Assembly (NCBI GenBank): GCA_950295325.1
Contig: OX485807.1
Coordinates: 52,856,440 to 52,920,439 of the forward strand
Direction: 5' to 3'
Source: Polytrichum commune
Lineage: Eukaryota > Streptophyta > Polytrichopsida > Polytrichales > Polytrichaceae
DNA: 64,000 nucleotides
Below are positions 9,508 through 22,200 of this stretch, one piece after another; within the stretch, counting starts at the first letter, position 1; each line of letters opens with the position of its first letter. Made by a program: the position numbers and the translations under genes. The notes under the pieces are model-generated. The model saw only the letters and a list, made by a program, of their open reading frames with translations. It ran no database searches and had not been told where the DNA came from.

Positions 9508-12500
9508 ATGGACGACTCCCCACCTCTGGCAGTTCCTCTCTATGGTACTCCTGAGAGTCTGGTCGAGCAGGCAAGACACGTTGCAGATGGAGAAGCACTC
9601 ACCGTGGATAGAGAGGGGGCAGCAGATGCGGTTGGAATCACTATGATCACGGGCTACTTGGGTGCTGGTAAAACTACGGTGAGTGGCATAGACTTTGAGA
9701 TGGACGGAGAATCTCCTGTTTTCTTGTATGGACACAGGACTTAGTAAATTGAATTGCTGATGAGATCATTCCTGTTGAGACTTCGGAGAGTAATCCTCAT
9801 CTACATCTTTCAGGTGCCTCGAGTGCTATAGAAAGAAGCCCTGTGAGTGGGCCTTTCTTTGGATTAGGTTTGAGGGTTGGACGGCACAGGGTTTAGCATC
9901 AGAATTGCTTGAAGTAATGCCGCTCTTGGGAGGAAAAATCACATTAGCTTGTAAAGGAGAACGTTAGAGAAGATCCTCATGTGCTCTCTGCGTTTCTGAC
10001 CTCCAAGAAAGTATATCTGTCATTATTTGGGATTCTGTATTTAAAATTGCCCGCCATTGCTGTGTAGGCTAACGTTGCTTTGAATAGGTATAGATTTAAG
10101 TTCTGTCTGTACACTGGCTTCACAGTATTTACAAGGTTATTGTTAGGATCCATCAACACATGCTCCTCCTCCTATTGTTCCTGACTTCTTTCTTTACCCT
10201 TTATTTTTTTTAAAGAGCATTCTGTTACCTCTAGTAAAATTCCTTCACCATATGTGACTTGTATCAAATTTCATCAGCTATGGTGCAATAACAGTCAGTC
10301 GGAGGGTAGTGATTGACGAAGTGGATGCACGGGTGACGGTGATGCAGTTAGTGAACTACATATTGCATGCACAGCATGGGCGGAGAATAGCAGTCATATT
10401 GAATGAGTTTGGAGATGAGCTGGGCATAGAGAAGGCCATGGTAAATGACGGAGAGGGAGGTGCATTGGTCGAAGAATGGGTGGAGTTGGGCAATGGTTGC
10501 GTTTGTTGTAGTGTCAAGCACAGCTTTGTACAAGCTTTGGAACAGCTCCTTGAGCGGCGTGAAAAGTAAGCACCACTTCTGTGGAATCCTTCCTTGTTTA
10601 GCTGCAAATGTGCAATTTACAGAGACTGCTGGTAATATCAACCTTGTTGTTATTGACCTATTCTTGGAGTCATGAACAATTGCATAGGTTTGATCACATA
10701 CTTTTGGAGACAACGGGGTTGGCGAATCCAGGGCCAGTGGCCAGTATTCTTTGGGTAGATGACCAACTTGAATCTCCCATTCGCCTGGATTCTATAATTA
10801 CAGTACGTTTCAAAACTTTTTGTACTTGTCAAGAGCATTTTTCCAAGGATGTCACTGGAGGGAAGGACACCAAGTTGCTCTGGAGAGTTTAATATGCTAA
10901 ATGTATTATGGAAAATACTGTGACAGTCAGTAAAATAGGGACTTCTAGGTTGTTGATGCAAGGAATTTGAAGCAGCAACTTGCTGATACCCGAGATGGTG
11001 GAGTAGTGAATGAGGCATACCTTCAAATTGCGTTTGCGGTGTGTCCCTTACCTCTGCAATTTTAGCAGCATCAATTAAATTTTGTAAGTAGGAGAGTAGT
11101 CACCTCAATTTTATGAAGATACTGATGCTGAAATGGATACAGATGCCTAATGAGGACATAAGATCTAGTCCTATGAGTTCTAAACAGACAGACATTATTT
11201 TGTGCAGGATATTGTCCTCCTCAACAAGATTGATCTTGTTATTGGAGGTGTGGCAGCAGTGGCAGAATTGGAAACGCAGATTCACAACATTAATGCCTTG
11301 GTGAAAATTGTTCAGTCTGAGAGATGCCAAGTGGACCTAGATGTTCTGTTCAAGCAAAGAGCGTATGAAGTTCAGGTGTGTCAGAATTGAGCTGCTTTAC
11401 TTCTCGTTCACCTTTTTCATTATGCTTCTAACACGTCCTGAACAACAGACTCATACATGTTTACCTTATCGCATGCCTGTGCCAACTGGAACAGCGATCT
11501 ATGGATGTTGAGGCACTACTACAACTTGGAGAGCGGGACTTTCATGACCATATGGTGGGAACAATCAGTTTCTCTGCATTTGAAGCTGCTGACTTGGACA
11601 GAGTATGGACCTCCTCTTTCTGTATTGCTTCTGTTACCCATCACATCTATCCTTTTTCAGTACATCAGGCCCTTGTATTTCACCTGCAAGCCAAATCCAC
11701 TTTAATGTACAAAAGTTTTCTCAAATTAAATTAAGAATGCATTTATTTTGAGTATTGGGTTGGAGAGTAGCATTTCTGGACAATGAACCTCAATATCCTG
11801 CATTTGAACTTGGCCCAACTCCTTTGTTTTGTTTAAGTTCAGAATAACAGTGCTTTAGGTTCATTAGAGTATAATCTACGAACCCAATGTGTAATCCTCG
11901 ATCATGCAATGGGATGGAAATGCGTGGCTGCGCATAGTGCTTAAAATATCAATTTCTCACCTCATTACTGTGAGGTCAAATTGTGCTCATTTCTGAAACT
12001 CATAAAGTGATTTTTCTGAATAGTTAAACCTGTACAAGGGTTGATGAAGAAATGTAGGGATGAGGATGTTAAGTGGAATTTGAAATCTTATTAGATAAGT
12101 TGAGCCTGCACTTGACTCCTAGATTTTGTGAAGTCTTTGGGCTAAGTAATTAATGGCATAGAATTTTAGCGAGTTTTATTTTGTACTCAATGCATTTGGA
12201 TTTAATGAAAATGGACTTGATTTTCTGTTAATATTTTGATTTTCATAAGTTCTTCATGCACCAATACAACTAGATAGGTAATTGTGGCAGTTGTTGGGTT
12301 GGAATTGGCAGGTGAATGACTGGCTTGGGGAGGTTTTATGGGAAGGAGGAAATGATTTTGAAATTTATCGCATGAAAGGGATGCTGAATATCCATGGGTC
12401 TAAGAATATGCACATGCTTCAGGTACTACATGACTATCTGCTCTGCATTTGTCATGACAACAGTAAAACCTCCTCCAGAATTAACTACTGCATTAATACA

Positions 12501-13903
12501 CTAAATATCTGTTCTATTGTGGCCCACACTATTCATCATTGACCCACATTAGTTATCTTGCAATCACTGGGTGGCAACTAGAGAGTGTCACATGACACTT
12601 GATGCTACATGACACTTGGTGCTACATGACAAGTCACAAGGCCATAATTAAATCAGATACATACAGTCTAACCTCGCTAATACGACACTCATTTATACGA
12701 CACCCTCGATATTAGGACACATTTTTGCAAGACCAAACTTTTTAGTTTAAAACTCCCTATTTTATATGACTACGGCACTCGATAATGCGACATTTAGAAT
12801 CTCCGTTTTATCATATTAAAGAGGTAGTTAATGCTAAAATTTCTTTCATCTATGTAATGTAGATTTAAAACACATCCATTATCACTTGGGAACTACTTGG
12901 GAACTTCACTTATTATTGGGAACTTAATGAGAAATAGGGTTACTAGTGTAGAATGGACATGGTTAGGGTTAGAGTGGCCTCTTGCCTAGTATGTTGCCTT
13001 GTACACATGTGCTTTAGTATCACCAGTATCTTGATGGTAAACGTCATGCATCATTGTTATCTAGTTTCTTATTAGAGAAATCTTTATATTTTGGTGTTAA
13101 TGAAATTATTAGCTTTCAAAAGTTAGTAGGGAATTTAGATAAGGTGACAGTTGCTAACTTGGGTAGGCAACACCATATATCTTTGGACTCCTATTTCAAG
13201 AGTTCTTGAGAATGTTTGTATTTGTTTGGAGTTATAAGTTATTATTTCATACCATTTATATTGCTTAAACTTGTTGTATATAATTTAAAGCTCATATTAT
13301 GTTTTCGTATTCCCTCAATAATACGACAACTTTACGCCATTTGTCATATTGAGAAGATGGCACCTCGCTAATATGACTTTTTTTGTGTTTCCCAAACGTG
13401 TCATACTAAAGAGGGAGAACAGTAGTGTAGTTTCAAACAGATACTATGGATGTCATTATTTTTGTATCTTAGTTCTATCCTACTTTTTAAAACTGCATCT
13501 GTGATTTTGGAAATCCTTCAGGATGTTCTTAATGCAAAACCTTCATCATGTAACTTGTTATTGCAGGCTGTTCGAGACATTTATGAGATTGTCCCAGGCC
13601 AACCTTGGAAACCAGAGGTGAAACGGCAGACTCAACTTGTTTTCATAGGTGAGACACATCACAATGAAGTTTTCATTGCACTGTAATCTGTGCTCAATCT
13701 AGAATCTACTATTTAGAATCCCAATAGTAACAAATTTTCATCTCAATTTTGGAGTCTGGTTTTCTTAGATTGTGGTTAGACATTACATTACACTAACGAT
13801 TTCTTGGGATCTGACTTGAAATTGTGGTTGTTATGCAGGAAAGAATCTCAAGAAAGAGGTTTTTCTCCAATCTTTCAGGACGTGTTTAGTATCAAAGTTT
13901 TGA
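9508..13903 (+). CDS. COBW-domain GTPase of the ZNG1 type, nine exons
   Basis: This is a G3E-family P-loop GTPase of the COG0523/CobW group, whose eukaryotic ZNG1 members deliver zinc to client metalloproteins. Exons: 9508-9678, 10348-10565, 10688-10802, 10949-11038, 11208-11375, 11495-11602, 12312-12422, 13567-13648, 13839-13903. All introns are GT-AG, phases agree at every junction, and the sum is 375 codons plus TGA. Visible motifs are Walker [10 protein letters not shown] (49-57, split after the Thr by intron 1), the metal-binding GCVCC (107-111), ETTG (137-140), the guanine-specificity NKID (204-207), and a CobW_C domain from about 265 ending [11 protein letters not shown]. The N-terminus has PPLAVPL but no Cys of the animal ZNG1 CPELVPI-type motif. 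There is no transit peptide, so a cytosolic location is likely. Intron 7 carries a MITE; intron 6 is also long. The start is the first in-frame ATG. The gene looks functional. Confidence 0.9.
12664..13422. mobile_element. TA-flanked pogo/Tigger-like MITE in intron 7
   Basis: The element is bounded by TA at 12662-12663 and 13423-13424. The left end begins CAGTCTAACCTCGCTAATAC; the reverse complement of the right end begins CTGTTCTCCCTCTTTAGTAT. They match at about 16 of 25 positions, including CCTC, TA.TA and GACAC. Related CTCGCTAATAYGAC motifs recur near 13305 and 13362 as subterminal repeats. CAG ends and a TA target fit the Tc1/mariner-pogo group. There is no coding capacity. It lies wholly inside intron 7 of the GTPase gene (12423-13566), far enough from both splice sites that splicing can be normal. 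Confidence 0.6.
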
Positions 13904-16879
13904 TAGTAGATAAATGAAGTCATATTAAAATTTTAAGAAAGCAAGTGCTACATTACTGAGTTTACCTTGGGTACATTGTCAGCAAGCGAATTCCAGCTGG
14001 TCATGCAACATGTGCATCCAAATACGGGAGTTCAAAAGAGGGAATCTACACAATATCAGATTAAATTCTTGACGGTTTAGATTTTATACAGGCTTGCAGA
14101 TTGGCAGCTTGTCCAGAATGGAAAGTCACAAGAAATATGACGTCTGTTTACATATTGATAAAGAATATCATTGCTGAACAGACAGTTTGCAGATTAGTCT
14201 TTGCCAATTTGCGCATCCATCCATCCATTATGTGATAGATTTCCTTAGGGTTCACTTTTGAATGGTTATTCTTCATTCTCAGCCACAGGTTAAGCATCAC
14301 CAGAATACCTTTCCAGGCAGCACACACTTCTGGCCCTACGGATTGAACCAAAATTACACTAACAATTTACTATATAAAGAATTTAGAAAGATTTATCTCG
14401 TGAAATTTCTTGTGATTTCATAATGAACGGAATTTTGTATGATTGAAATTTGTGTGGTTGAAATTTGTATGATTGGATGAAAGTTTAAGGGCTACATGAG
14501 AGAAAGAAACTACAGTAGACTACCTTCACAGCTGTGTCTCTATTCTCAAGGACATTTTCAATTAGAAATGTGAAGTGTACTTGAAGCAATCATTGACACC
14601 ACTCCAATTCAAAATCATTGTTGCTCATTGCACGTCAAATCCTAGACTTGTCATTGAAACTAGTTGGTGGTTGACTATCATGATCCTTAGGAATTTTTTC
14701 TCTTACAATTTAACCTAGGTGCATCTATTTTGGTTTATAACATATTATGGACACCTAAACTTAAAGGTGTAGTGGGACTCAAACATATGTTAAATATTGT
14801 CCCAAAACAAATTCTAAGCAAGTTAGATTTAGGGTGTAGGGTTATAAGAGTGTCCTATGGGTTTGGGTGGTTGGAGTGTTGAGCCGAAATTTTGGCTATC
14901 CTCCCCCCTCCCCCAAATTTTCGACCCTTGTGATCGCAACGGTGAAGTCAGAAACTTATACAAGTTTCTAGATTGGTAGATAAAGAACTGCAACACTTCA
15001 AGTTTCATGATTGATTTATGTTTTAAAATATTTTGCCTTCATGGTGAGACCATATAGAAAGCAATCTAAAATGACTTTGTACCAAACATTCAGATGTAAT
15101 TCGAAAAAGTTATGACTGGATAAACTTTTGATTTTGGATACGTCATCTATTCATAATGTATGCATATTTTATCATTTTAATAAGTGTTATGTGTGTACAA
15201 AAGCTATCAAAACATGCTATAACATGAATGTGGTCAAATCTAGGTTTCATATAAGTTAAAAAGTTGTAAACATCAATTTTTTTTTAGTAAAGGCATATTT
15301 GAATTTTTTTTACTTGTAACATGATGTAGATCATATAGAAAGCAATCTTGAATGGCTATTTAGACGCAATTCAAAGAAGTTATGAGCAAACAAAGTTATG
15401 ATTTCGGATACCTCATCCACCCATAATGTATGCATAGGTTATCCTTTCAAGTAGTGTTTTAGGGTCAGAAGAGCGTTCTATGGGTTTGGGGGTCAGAGTT
15501 TTGAGCTGAGATTTAGGGTCTAAGATTTAGGGTTACAAGAACATTAGATGGGTTTGAGGGTTGGAGTCTTAGAAGCTCAACTCTTAGCACCTATACCGAT
15601 AGCGACTACCTCCACCTATATTTATCTAAAAGCCTAAACCTAGGTGTGTATCATCTAGGTGTCTCAGATAAGTTTTGTTTAAGGAAAACAAGATTACTTC
15701 TCGTTATTTCAGGTTTGAACTCACTATTAGGTGATGATTTAGGGGATTAAAGAATTCAACATCCCTCCATGTTAGTATATGCCATTGTGATAGTCACTCA
15801 ATCTTACACTATTTATCAAGACAATACTCTAGCAGTGAGTTCATTTTAATTGGACCAAGTGCAGTGCTCAAGCATAGGCACAACCATAGTCAGTTGTTTT
15901 GCATGTAGTATGTCATTTAAATCTCTTTACCAAAGCCAAGGGCACTTTGGTGTAGTCAATAGTTTTGAATTGATTAGCTTTTTTTTAATGTAACTTGAAA
16001 ATGGTAGTGCAATTATTCTTACAAGATTTTCCATTTTTCTTGATTAATTAATGTTGAATTATATTATTCAACAATGATCTTTTACTTGGTCTTGGTCAAA
16101 GTAACCATTGTACCCATCAATCAAAATTTAGACTCCAAAAATGTTTGTCTTCTCGATCTCTTCCTTGTTCTTTGCAAGTAATGGTCTTGTCTAGTTGGTC
16201 CTTTTCTTTCCTATATGGGGGTAGGGTGACAAATTACCAATGGTTCGAAATTGTTGAACAAAGACCATTGCCTCTTCATCTTCTAAGACTCATCGTTCTT
16301 TAACTCTTATCATTCGGGTAAGAACTTTCTCACAACATATTACAATGACACCAAACAATTGGTCAAGGTGAAGTAGATATGCCAATTGTTATACCAACAA
16401 TCTCTTCAATTTCCTCTCAATTTAGACCATGGCACATATTGTAATGGTAATCTACTTGAGTCTCACCATCAAAGTTAATCTATCCTGTAATTTCGTCATT
16501 TTATTCTCATACCCTTTGTGAGCAATATAGATTATTGCCCAGGGCTCTATTCAATTCTCACAACCTCAAACTCATTCACAGAGTGTCTTGTCTCCCCAAG
16601 TTTGTTTTCCACTTCTCTAAATCACTTCCACTAGAGACACTCAATTACTAGTCCAACACCATCACTTTGCCTTGCTTCTTTGAGTCACAAATCTCTCAAT
16701 TTCTTTCACCACAGACAATAATATAGTCATACAATAAGAACTCGATTATTCAAACTCTCAATGATTGTTGATTATGTGATTTAGTGCTTATAACAAATGA
16801 ATCACGCCTTGCAGACCTGAGTTACTCAATCACAACTGACTATAAATAAATAAAAACGAGATACACAACTTGCAATCTA
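13904..16879. other. AT-rich intergenic stretch, no gene seen
   Basis: Downstream of the GTPase gene there is no credible coding region on either strand. The first few hundred bases should include the 3' UTR. Old repeats are visible. A block at about 15046-15170 recurs in direct orientation at 15330-15443 (AGAAAGCAATCT, then ATAATGTATGCATA). Another at 14838-15040 recurs at 17945-18165. The stretch at 15700-16850 is AT-rich with pyrimidine-rich tracts and no other structure I can support. Confidence 0.5.
14838..15040 (+). repeat. Dispersed repeat, copy 1 (pair at 17945-18165)
   Basis: Roughly 200 bp shared in direct orientation with 17945-18165. Anchors are TTTTGGCTAYCCTCCCC, then CCCTTGTGATYGCAACGG, GAAACTTATACA and AGATTGGTAGATA, ending near TTGCCTTCATG. 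The copies differ by many substitutions and small indels, so the duplication is old. A shorter related motif (CCAACGGTGCAAAATT) lies near 18590. The element type is unknown. Confidence 0.7.
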
Positions 16880-17525
16880 GTACAAACACCCTAGATTCAC
16901 CCAAACCCCTAAACCCTAAATCCGGTGTCTATAGGCCGAAACACGTTAGTAGGGACACATACTACCACAAATTAATGTCATCATTCCTGATAATTATTAA
17001 TTGGTCCCTTCGTAAATTTACAATAATAAAACTAACTACTTATGATTAAATTGACCCCTACTCATCTTCCTTGTAATTATCAAAAGAATACTTGACTTAC
17101 TGCTTTTAAGATGAATTGTTACAATTTGCAAAAGTCATCATTCGTGATAATTATTAATTGATCCCTTCGTAAATTTACAGTAATTAAACTAGCTACTTAT
17201 GATTGACTTAATGCTTTTAAGATTAATTGTTACAATTTGCAAAAATTCCACTACAGACTAAGGCTAACGGAACCTAAGTGAACAGTGACCTAAGGGATCG
17301 AGTCCGCGCACAAGTGGCCAAAGCCAAATGTCTGATGGGTGTAAGTCTTCATCTCCAAGTCCCAAATAGCAAGTCTCATGGTGTAAAGTTGGAAACAGTC
17401 CCAATGTCCAATAAGCATCCAGTGACATTCAAAGGCATGCCACTCACCTATTGGTTATATTCCTGTCCTTTGCAACTTCTCCAACCGATATGGGATAACT
17501 CTTCGCCACTGCTTGCCTTTAAGGA
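16880..17525 (-). repeat. R1 repeat, partial copy A (reverse orientation)
   Basis: This matches, in reverse orientation, the R1 block seen at 21037, 30728, 36968 and 50385. It contains the rearranged GTGTCTATAGGCCGAAACAC, AATTATTAATTGGTCCCTTCG and CTTTTAAGATTAATTGTTACAA segments, and at 17450-17515 the CCAACCGATATGGGATAACTC segment. An internal direct duplication is visible (about 16979-17110 and 17140-17245). The distal part of R1 is missing. The 17278-17529 frame is part of the repeat. Confidence 0.75.
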
Positions 17526-18829
17526 GTGAATCGGATAGTTTAATAATGTTGTGCTATAGAGATTTGCCCTAAACTTGACTGAAGGTCTCATGTTAGAATG
17601 CTGTCATAATTGAATAATATTGATCTTTGTTATATGATTAAGAACATTCTCGAATTTGGACCTGGAGTCTGATCTTGATCCAGATGTGAAGTGGTCATGA
17701 TACAGTTTTTGCTTCTTCACCAAAAAATATTGTCTGTGGTTTATGTTGTGGATTGTGTCATTGTCAAAAAAATTGGTTGTATTAAAACTTTCCAGGGCCG
17801 CATCCCAAAACAATGTTAAGTATGACTTTGACTTTTGACCAATACGAATGCAGTTAATCAAGGCTACTACACCAGATCCCATCAGAACATTGAAGTTAGA
17901 TGTATGTGTGCCCGAATAAGACTACGATGGGTAACCTCGTGGGAAGATCCAGTGTTGCATCCAGGGTTTAGGAGTTTGTGGGATCGGAAATTTGAGTCAA
18001 GATTTTGGCTACCCTCCCCTGCGCTTCAATTTGGCCCTTGTGATTGCAACGGTGAAGTTCGAAACTTATACATGTTTTTAGATTGGTAGATACAGAACAA
18101 CAACATTCCAAATCTAGAAAACTTAAGTTTCATGAGTGAGTTGTGTTTAAAATTATTTGCCTTCATGATGTACATGGTTTAGGGTTTAGGAATTCGAGAA
18201 TCCTTCACCTCCAGGTCACACCTTTCACATGCTAATGAATAATAGATATATGGATTAGATTGTACATGATCTCTACAGTTCGCTCCAAACTGTTTAATAA
18301 TGTGGCGAGTTGCATGAACATGATCTACAAAGACACCCGTCTTTGTCTAGCATCTAGCATACATTTTCTTTAGCATGAGACTTGGAATAGTCTTGTTTGC
18401 CACTCTATTGTGAAGATACCATGCAACTATATTGAGGAAATTAAAGGTCAAGCATCCGGCTCATATATAAGGGTAAGGATTTAGGCTTTAAAGTCTTGGG
18501 GTTACAAAGAGAGCCTATAGATAATCGTCAAAAGTTGCGTTTTTGGGGTACATTTTTATTTTCCTACCCCCCATTTGCAGGGTCTGCGATTCCAACGGTG
18601 CAAAATTTGATCTAAACACTATCACCGTTTGTGAGAAATGGAACATTTGATTTTCACCTTGATCACGCTTTGATTTTCCTTACGTGTGTTCATTTACTTT
18701 AAAAAATAAAGATTAGGAACACGATATTCAATATTTTGAGAGAGTGGGATCCTCTCAAAATAATATTGGCCATTTGGACACCTAAAAGTCATGTTAGGTT
18801 GATAAATACTAGATTATACTTCAGACGTG
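17526..18829. other. Intergenic stretch with old repeat, no gene seen
   Basis: No supported gene. 17945-18165 is the second copy of the repeat at 14838-15040. A short TTTAGGGTTTAGG run lies near 18179. The 17604-17882 and 17835-18089 frames show no family resemblance and overlap the repeat. Confidence 0.5.
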
Positions 18830-18831
18830 TA

Positions 18832-19106
18832 GTTTCCATTAAAATGAGAGTATGTTAAGCTGGGAAATCGACTCATTTAGGCTGAGTCGACCTAAATGAG
18901 GACAATATTTTGTCAATTTAGGTTGAGTCAACCTAAATGAGGACAATATGTTAGTCAATTTAGGTTGAGTCGACCTAAATGAGGACAATATGTTAGTCAA
19001 CTTAGGTTGAGTCAACCTAAATGAGGACAATATATTGTCAATTTAGGTTGAGTCGACCTTAATGAGTCGATTTCCTAGTTTAACATACTCTCATTTTAAT
19101 AGAAAC
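18832..19106. mobile_element. TA-flanked MITE filled by a 42-bp tandem array
   Basis: Both ends carry the inverted repeat GTTTCYATTAAAATGAGAG, then TATGTTAARCTRGGAAATCG and ACTCATT (about 50 bp), flanked by TA (18830-18831 and 19107-19108). The whole interior is about 4.7 copies of a 42-bp unit containing TTAGGTTGAGTCGACCTAAA, itself a palindrome centred on GTCGAC or GTCAAC, followed by TGAGGACAATATGTTAG. The element is 275 bp. The TA flank and short length suggest a Stowaway-type (Tc1/mariner) MITE. The minus-strand frame 18839-19030 is a by-product of the repeat. Confidence 0.8.
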
Positions 19107-19289
19107 TATGGCGGAATTTATGGCGGAAAATCAAATGTTATTTTTGTATTTGTACTCTACAACTTTCTAGTGGTTTCCATTTCATTCTTGAATTAATAGT
19201 TTGCTTTATGTACTCTCAATTCATTGGAAAAATCTCATTTTAATGAATATTGTGTTTAGGGACCTTAAGAAAGATAAAGATCAGTATTA

Positions 19290-20910
19290 TTCATATCTAG
19301 TATCTCTGTATTTCATTCCACGCCTCGTATTTCGTAGACCTAGGTGTGAGACATTCATCAAATTTTGGAAAGCAATCATTGGCAATAGATGCTCTAGAGC
19401 AATCAGAATCATATCCTCCTATTTCACCCTCAACCAAGGCACCCAATTCCTTCCAGTGTAGTAGCAAGATGCACGTAATTTTTAACATGGTCACGCCGAG
19501 CTTGCTTCTTGTCCAAGCCCTTCCGTATAATGGCTTTTTAATTCCTCCATCCATGCTTTTGAACAAATTGGGCAATTATCTGCGCGGTAGTTGATATATG
19601 GGATTCCAATCAGCTCATAAGTCTTTGTTTTCTCTATGCTCTGGCGTCCATAGCGGCTGGGAACGTTGATAGGCAAACATAAGACACGCATAACATCTTC
19701 AAGTGTTCCCCTTCATAGGGCAAAGCTTCAACAATTTATGTCACTGAGTTGTTTTAATACCAAAATGGGGTTCTTATGGCATGCACCAGAATTTCACCCA
19801 ACATGTCGGAGACACTGGCCCCTTCGTTTTCCTGCTTCCATACTACGACCTTCAAAGCTTCACCGATTCCTGCATCTAGTGCTTTTGCCACTGGATGTTT
19901 TTTCTGCCAGCAAATCATTACTGCTCTATGGTATAGTGATCAACGAATTCATCCTCACCATCAGAGTCTTGGGTACTCTTGAACATATATGGTTCACCAT
20001 CAACATCAAACAACTCGTCTATGGTGTCGTAGACAACTACTTCGCTAGTAACATCCACAACAACGTCAAAAGTAACAATCTGATCTTCCAATCCAATCCA
20101 TTTTCATTCGGCAATATAAATCTCTGTCGTTATAACTTCCATCATATTTGACCCTCCTCCATACCCATGCTCATGCCTTGTCAACATGCACAGAAAAACA
20201 TCAAGTAAATTCTTCTGGTTGGAATCTTGGATTTGTTTCATGATCTTTGCCAAGATTCGATCATGCCCTTTCAAATTGTGGAAAGATAACTTGTTCTTTG
20301 TACTTGTGACACAAGGGAATGGCGAGCTTTCTAGGGAAGACGTTGTTCACTGAATCGCCATGTAATGCCTCTATCCATGGCGTCAGCGCAGCTTCCAATC
20401 TTGCTGACATGGATGCCATTCCCATTAACTTTCTCATTTGTACAGGAAGGTTGGAGACCTCCAGTGGTAAGAATGACTCTTTGAATTTGAGAGTTTTCTT
20501 ACCAAATTACATACAAGGCACAGTTGAGCAACTCTGGTCACATTCTCCAGCATATACTTGCAATCTGCAAAGAATGCAATATAAAAATTAACAATTGGAG
20601 TTTCTCGTGGAGAAATCGAGAGTCGTGCATTCCATGCCCTGACTTACAACCAATGCACCACCTTCAAAGCCTCCCTCGGAGGAAACCTAAATTTGCAAAG
20701 ACGCCGATCTCATTTGCCTTGTGATGAATAAACTCGAAGATGCCACTATGGTCATGGAGAAGTACTTTGTGCAACTGAACTTCTACTTGCATCTCCAACT
20801 TATCAAGTCCCATTATTTTGAGAGCTTCCAGTGCAGCTCCTTTAACAGTACTTGACATAAATGTGTATCCATCATGAATCCATACTTGAGATGCATCGGC
20901 CACTCGACCA
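19290..20910 (-). pseudogene. Decayed minus-strand coding stretch, family unknown
   Basis: On the minus strand, open segments follow one another with frame changes. 20903-20664 (79 residues, with GYTFMSSTVKGAALEAL and EVQLHKVLLHDHSGIFEFIHHK) continues as text such as ADCKYMLENVTRVAQLCLV near 20570-20510. A later segment near 20270-20110 reads RILAKIMKQIQDSNQKNLLD, then an acidic tail, then two segments to 19297. One of these has CPICSKAW, a possible part of a zinc finger. Continuity over 1.6 kb in one direction suggests one former gene. I do not recognise it; a transposon-associated protein is possible. Several stops and shifts make it non-functional. Confidence 0.35.
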
Positions 20911-21036
20911 ACACTCGTGATGTTACTAAGTGTGACTTCACCTTGCTCAGCTGGATGAGATTACACACAGACAAGGCGAAGCTTCATGGCATCTTCACTA
21001 GACAAGGGGAGATGCAACACACTGGCTCTTGAACCC

Positions 21037-22200
21037 TGACAACATCAAATTGAAGTGTAAGGATTTGAAGGAAGTCCATATCCTGCAGCAAGGACGATGG
21101 TTGAAGGAGGCGAAGAGTTAGAGACGGGTGGAGGATCGAGGTCCCGAAGCAGTGGCGACGAGGTATCCCATATTGGTTGGAGAAGTCGCAAAGGGCGGGG
21201 ATATAACCAATAGGTGAATACTTGATCTTCAAATATCACAAGACATTTATTGGTTTCCAAGACTACGACCTACACTACACCATGGGACTTCATATCACGA
21301 CTATCCCCATTTGACATCGGGCTGTAGAACTTGAAATTATGACTATAGCCATTTGACATTGCACTCGGACTCTATCCTTTAGGTCCTTGTCCACTTACTA
21401 TCCGAGGCTTAGTTACCCTCTAATAGGCTTTTTGCAAATTGTGACATATAATCTTAAATTATTTTGATAAATTACAAAGAAGATGAGTAGGGGTCAATTT
21501 AATCATAAATAGCTTGTTTGATTACTGTAAATTTACAAAGGGACTAATTAATAATTATTAGGAATGGTGACATTAATTTGTGGTAGTATGTGTCTCTGCT
21601 AACGTGTTTCGGCCTATACACACCGGATACCCATAGGATTGATACGGCTTAACAAATTGGTAAGGACAATGGTCCCACTACCTCATTAAATATGAAGATA
21701 AGTTAAGGTATTGAAACCCCGTGGGGTTGAACTACAATATTTCTTGATCTATTAAAGTATCATTTAATTAAGGAGACAGTATGGATCATATCGGGACACC
21801 TTTGGCCTTGGTTATATGTGGTTACTGGTTACTCCAAAAGACTATAGACGAGTCATGACTCCTTGCATTGAAAAACCATGCTAAAGCGAGTCTTTACTAC
21901 TAGACTATGGTTGTGAGGGAGAGACCGAGCAATTGCATGTACATCGTTGAGAGACCCTTATACCCCATTCCTCAAAATAATAAGTCCCATAACTCACCTA
22001 ATAAGTTGTTTTCCCCATGATTATCATAGTAATCTTATTCCTACTCCATTGCGATCTATCAATTCACCTAATAGTGACACCTAGAGTTGAAATTGACACT
22101 TATTCAACTTTTCATGTGTGGTTTTGTTAATCAGAACCCAAACGAAAAACCTATCTACAGGTTGATTTTCTTCTTGTTGGCGGCCAATCCAACAACCCGT
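21037..22200 (+). repeat. R1 block within copy B (candidate LTR)
   Basis: Similarity to the other forward copies begins exactly at TGACAACATCAAAT. The block contains AGCAAGGACGATGGTTGAAG, TATCCCATATTGGTTGG, GGGCGGGGATATAACCAAT, the AATTATTAGGAATG segment and CCTTTGGCCTTGGTTATATG. It ends near CTATCTACAGGTTGATT, followed by a short TTGGCGGCCAATCCAACA palindrome. A TG start and a CCAACA end would fit an LTR, but the right boundary differs between copies, so I call it only a candidate. Confidence 0.6.

Noticed and set aside
12282-12542. Separate small gene at 12282-12542
   Set aside because: The protein-like part is exon 7 of the GTPase gene; the rest is intron read-through.
21037-22200. R1 as a confirmed LTR
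   Set aside because: The TG start is consistent between copies, but the right end differs, no polypurine tract or primer-binding site is convincing, and no same-element pair is seen.
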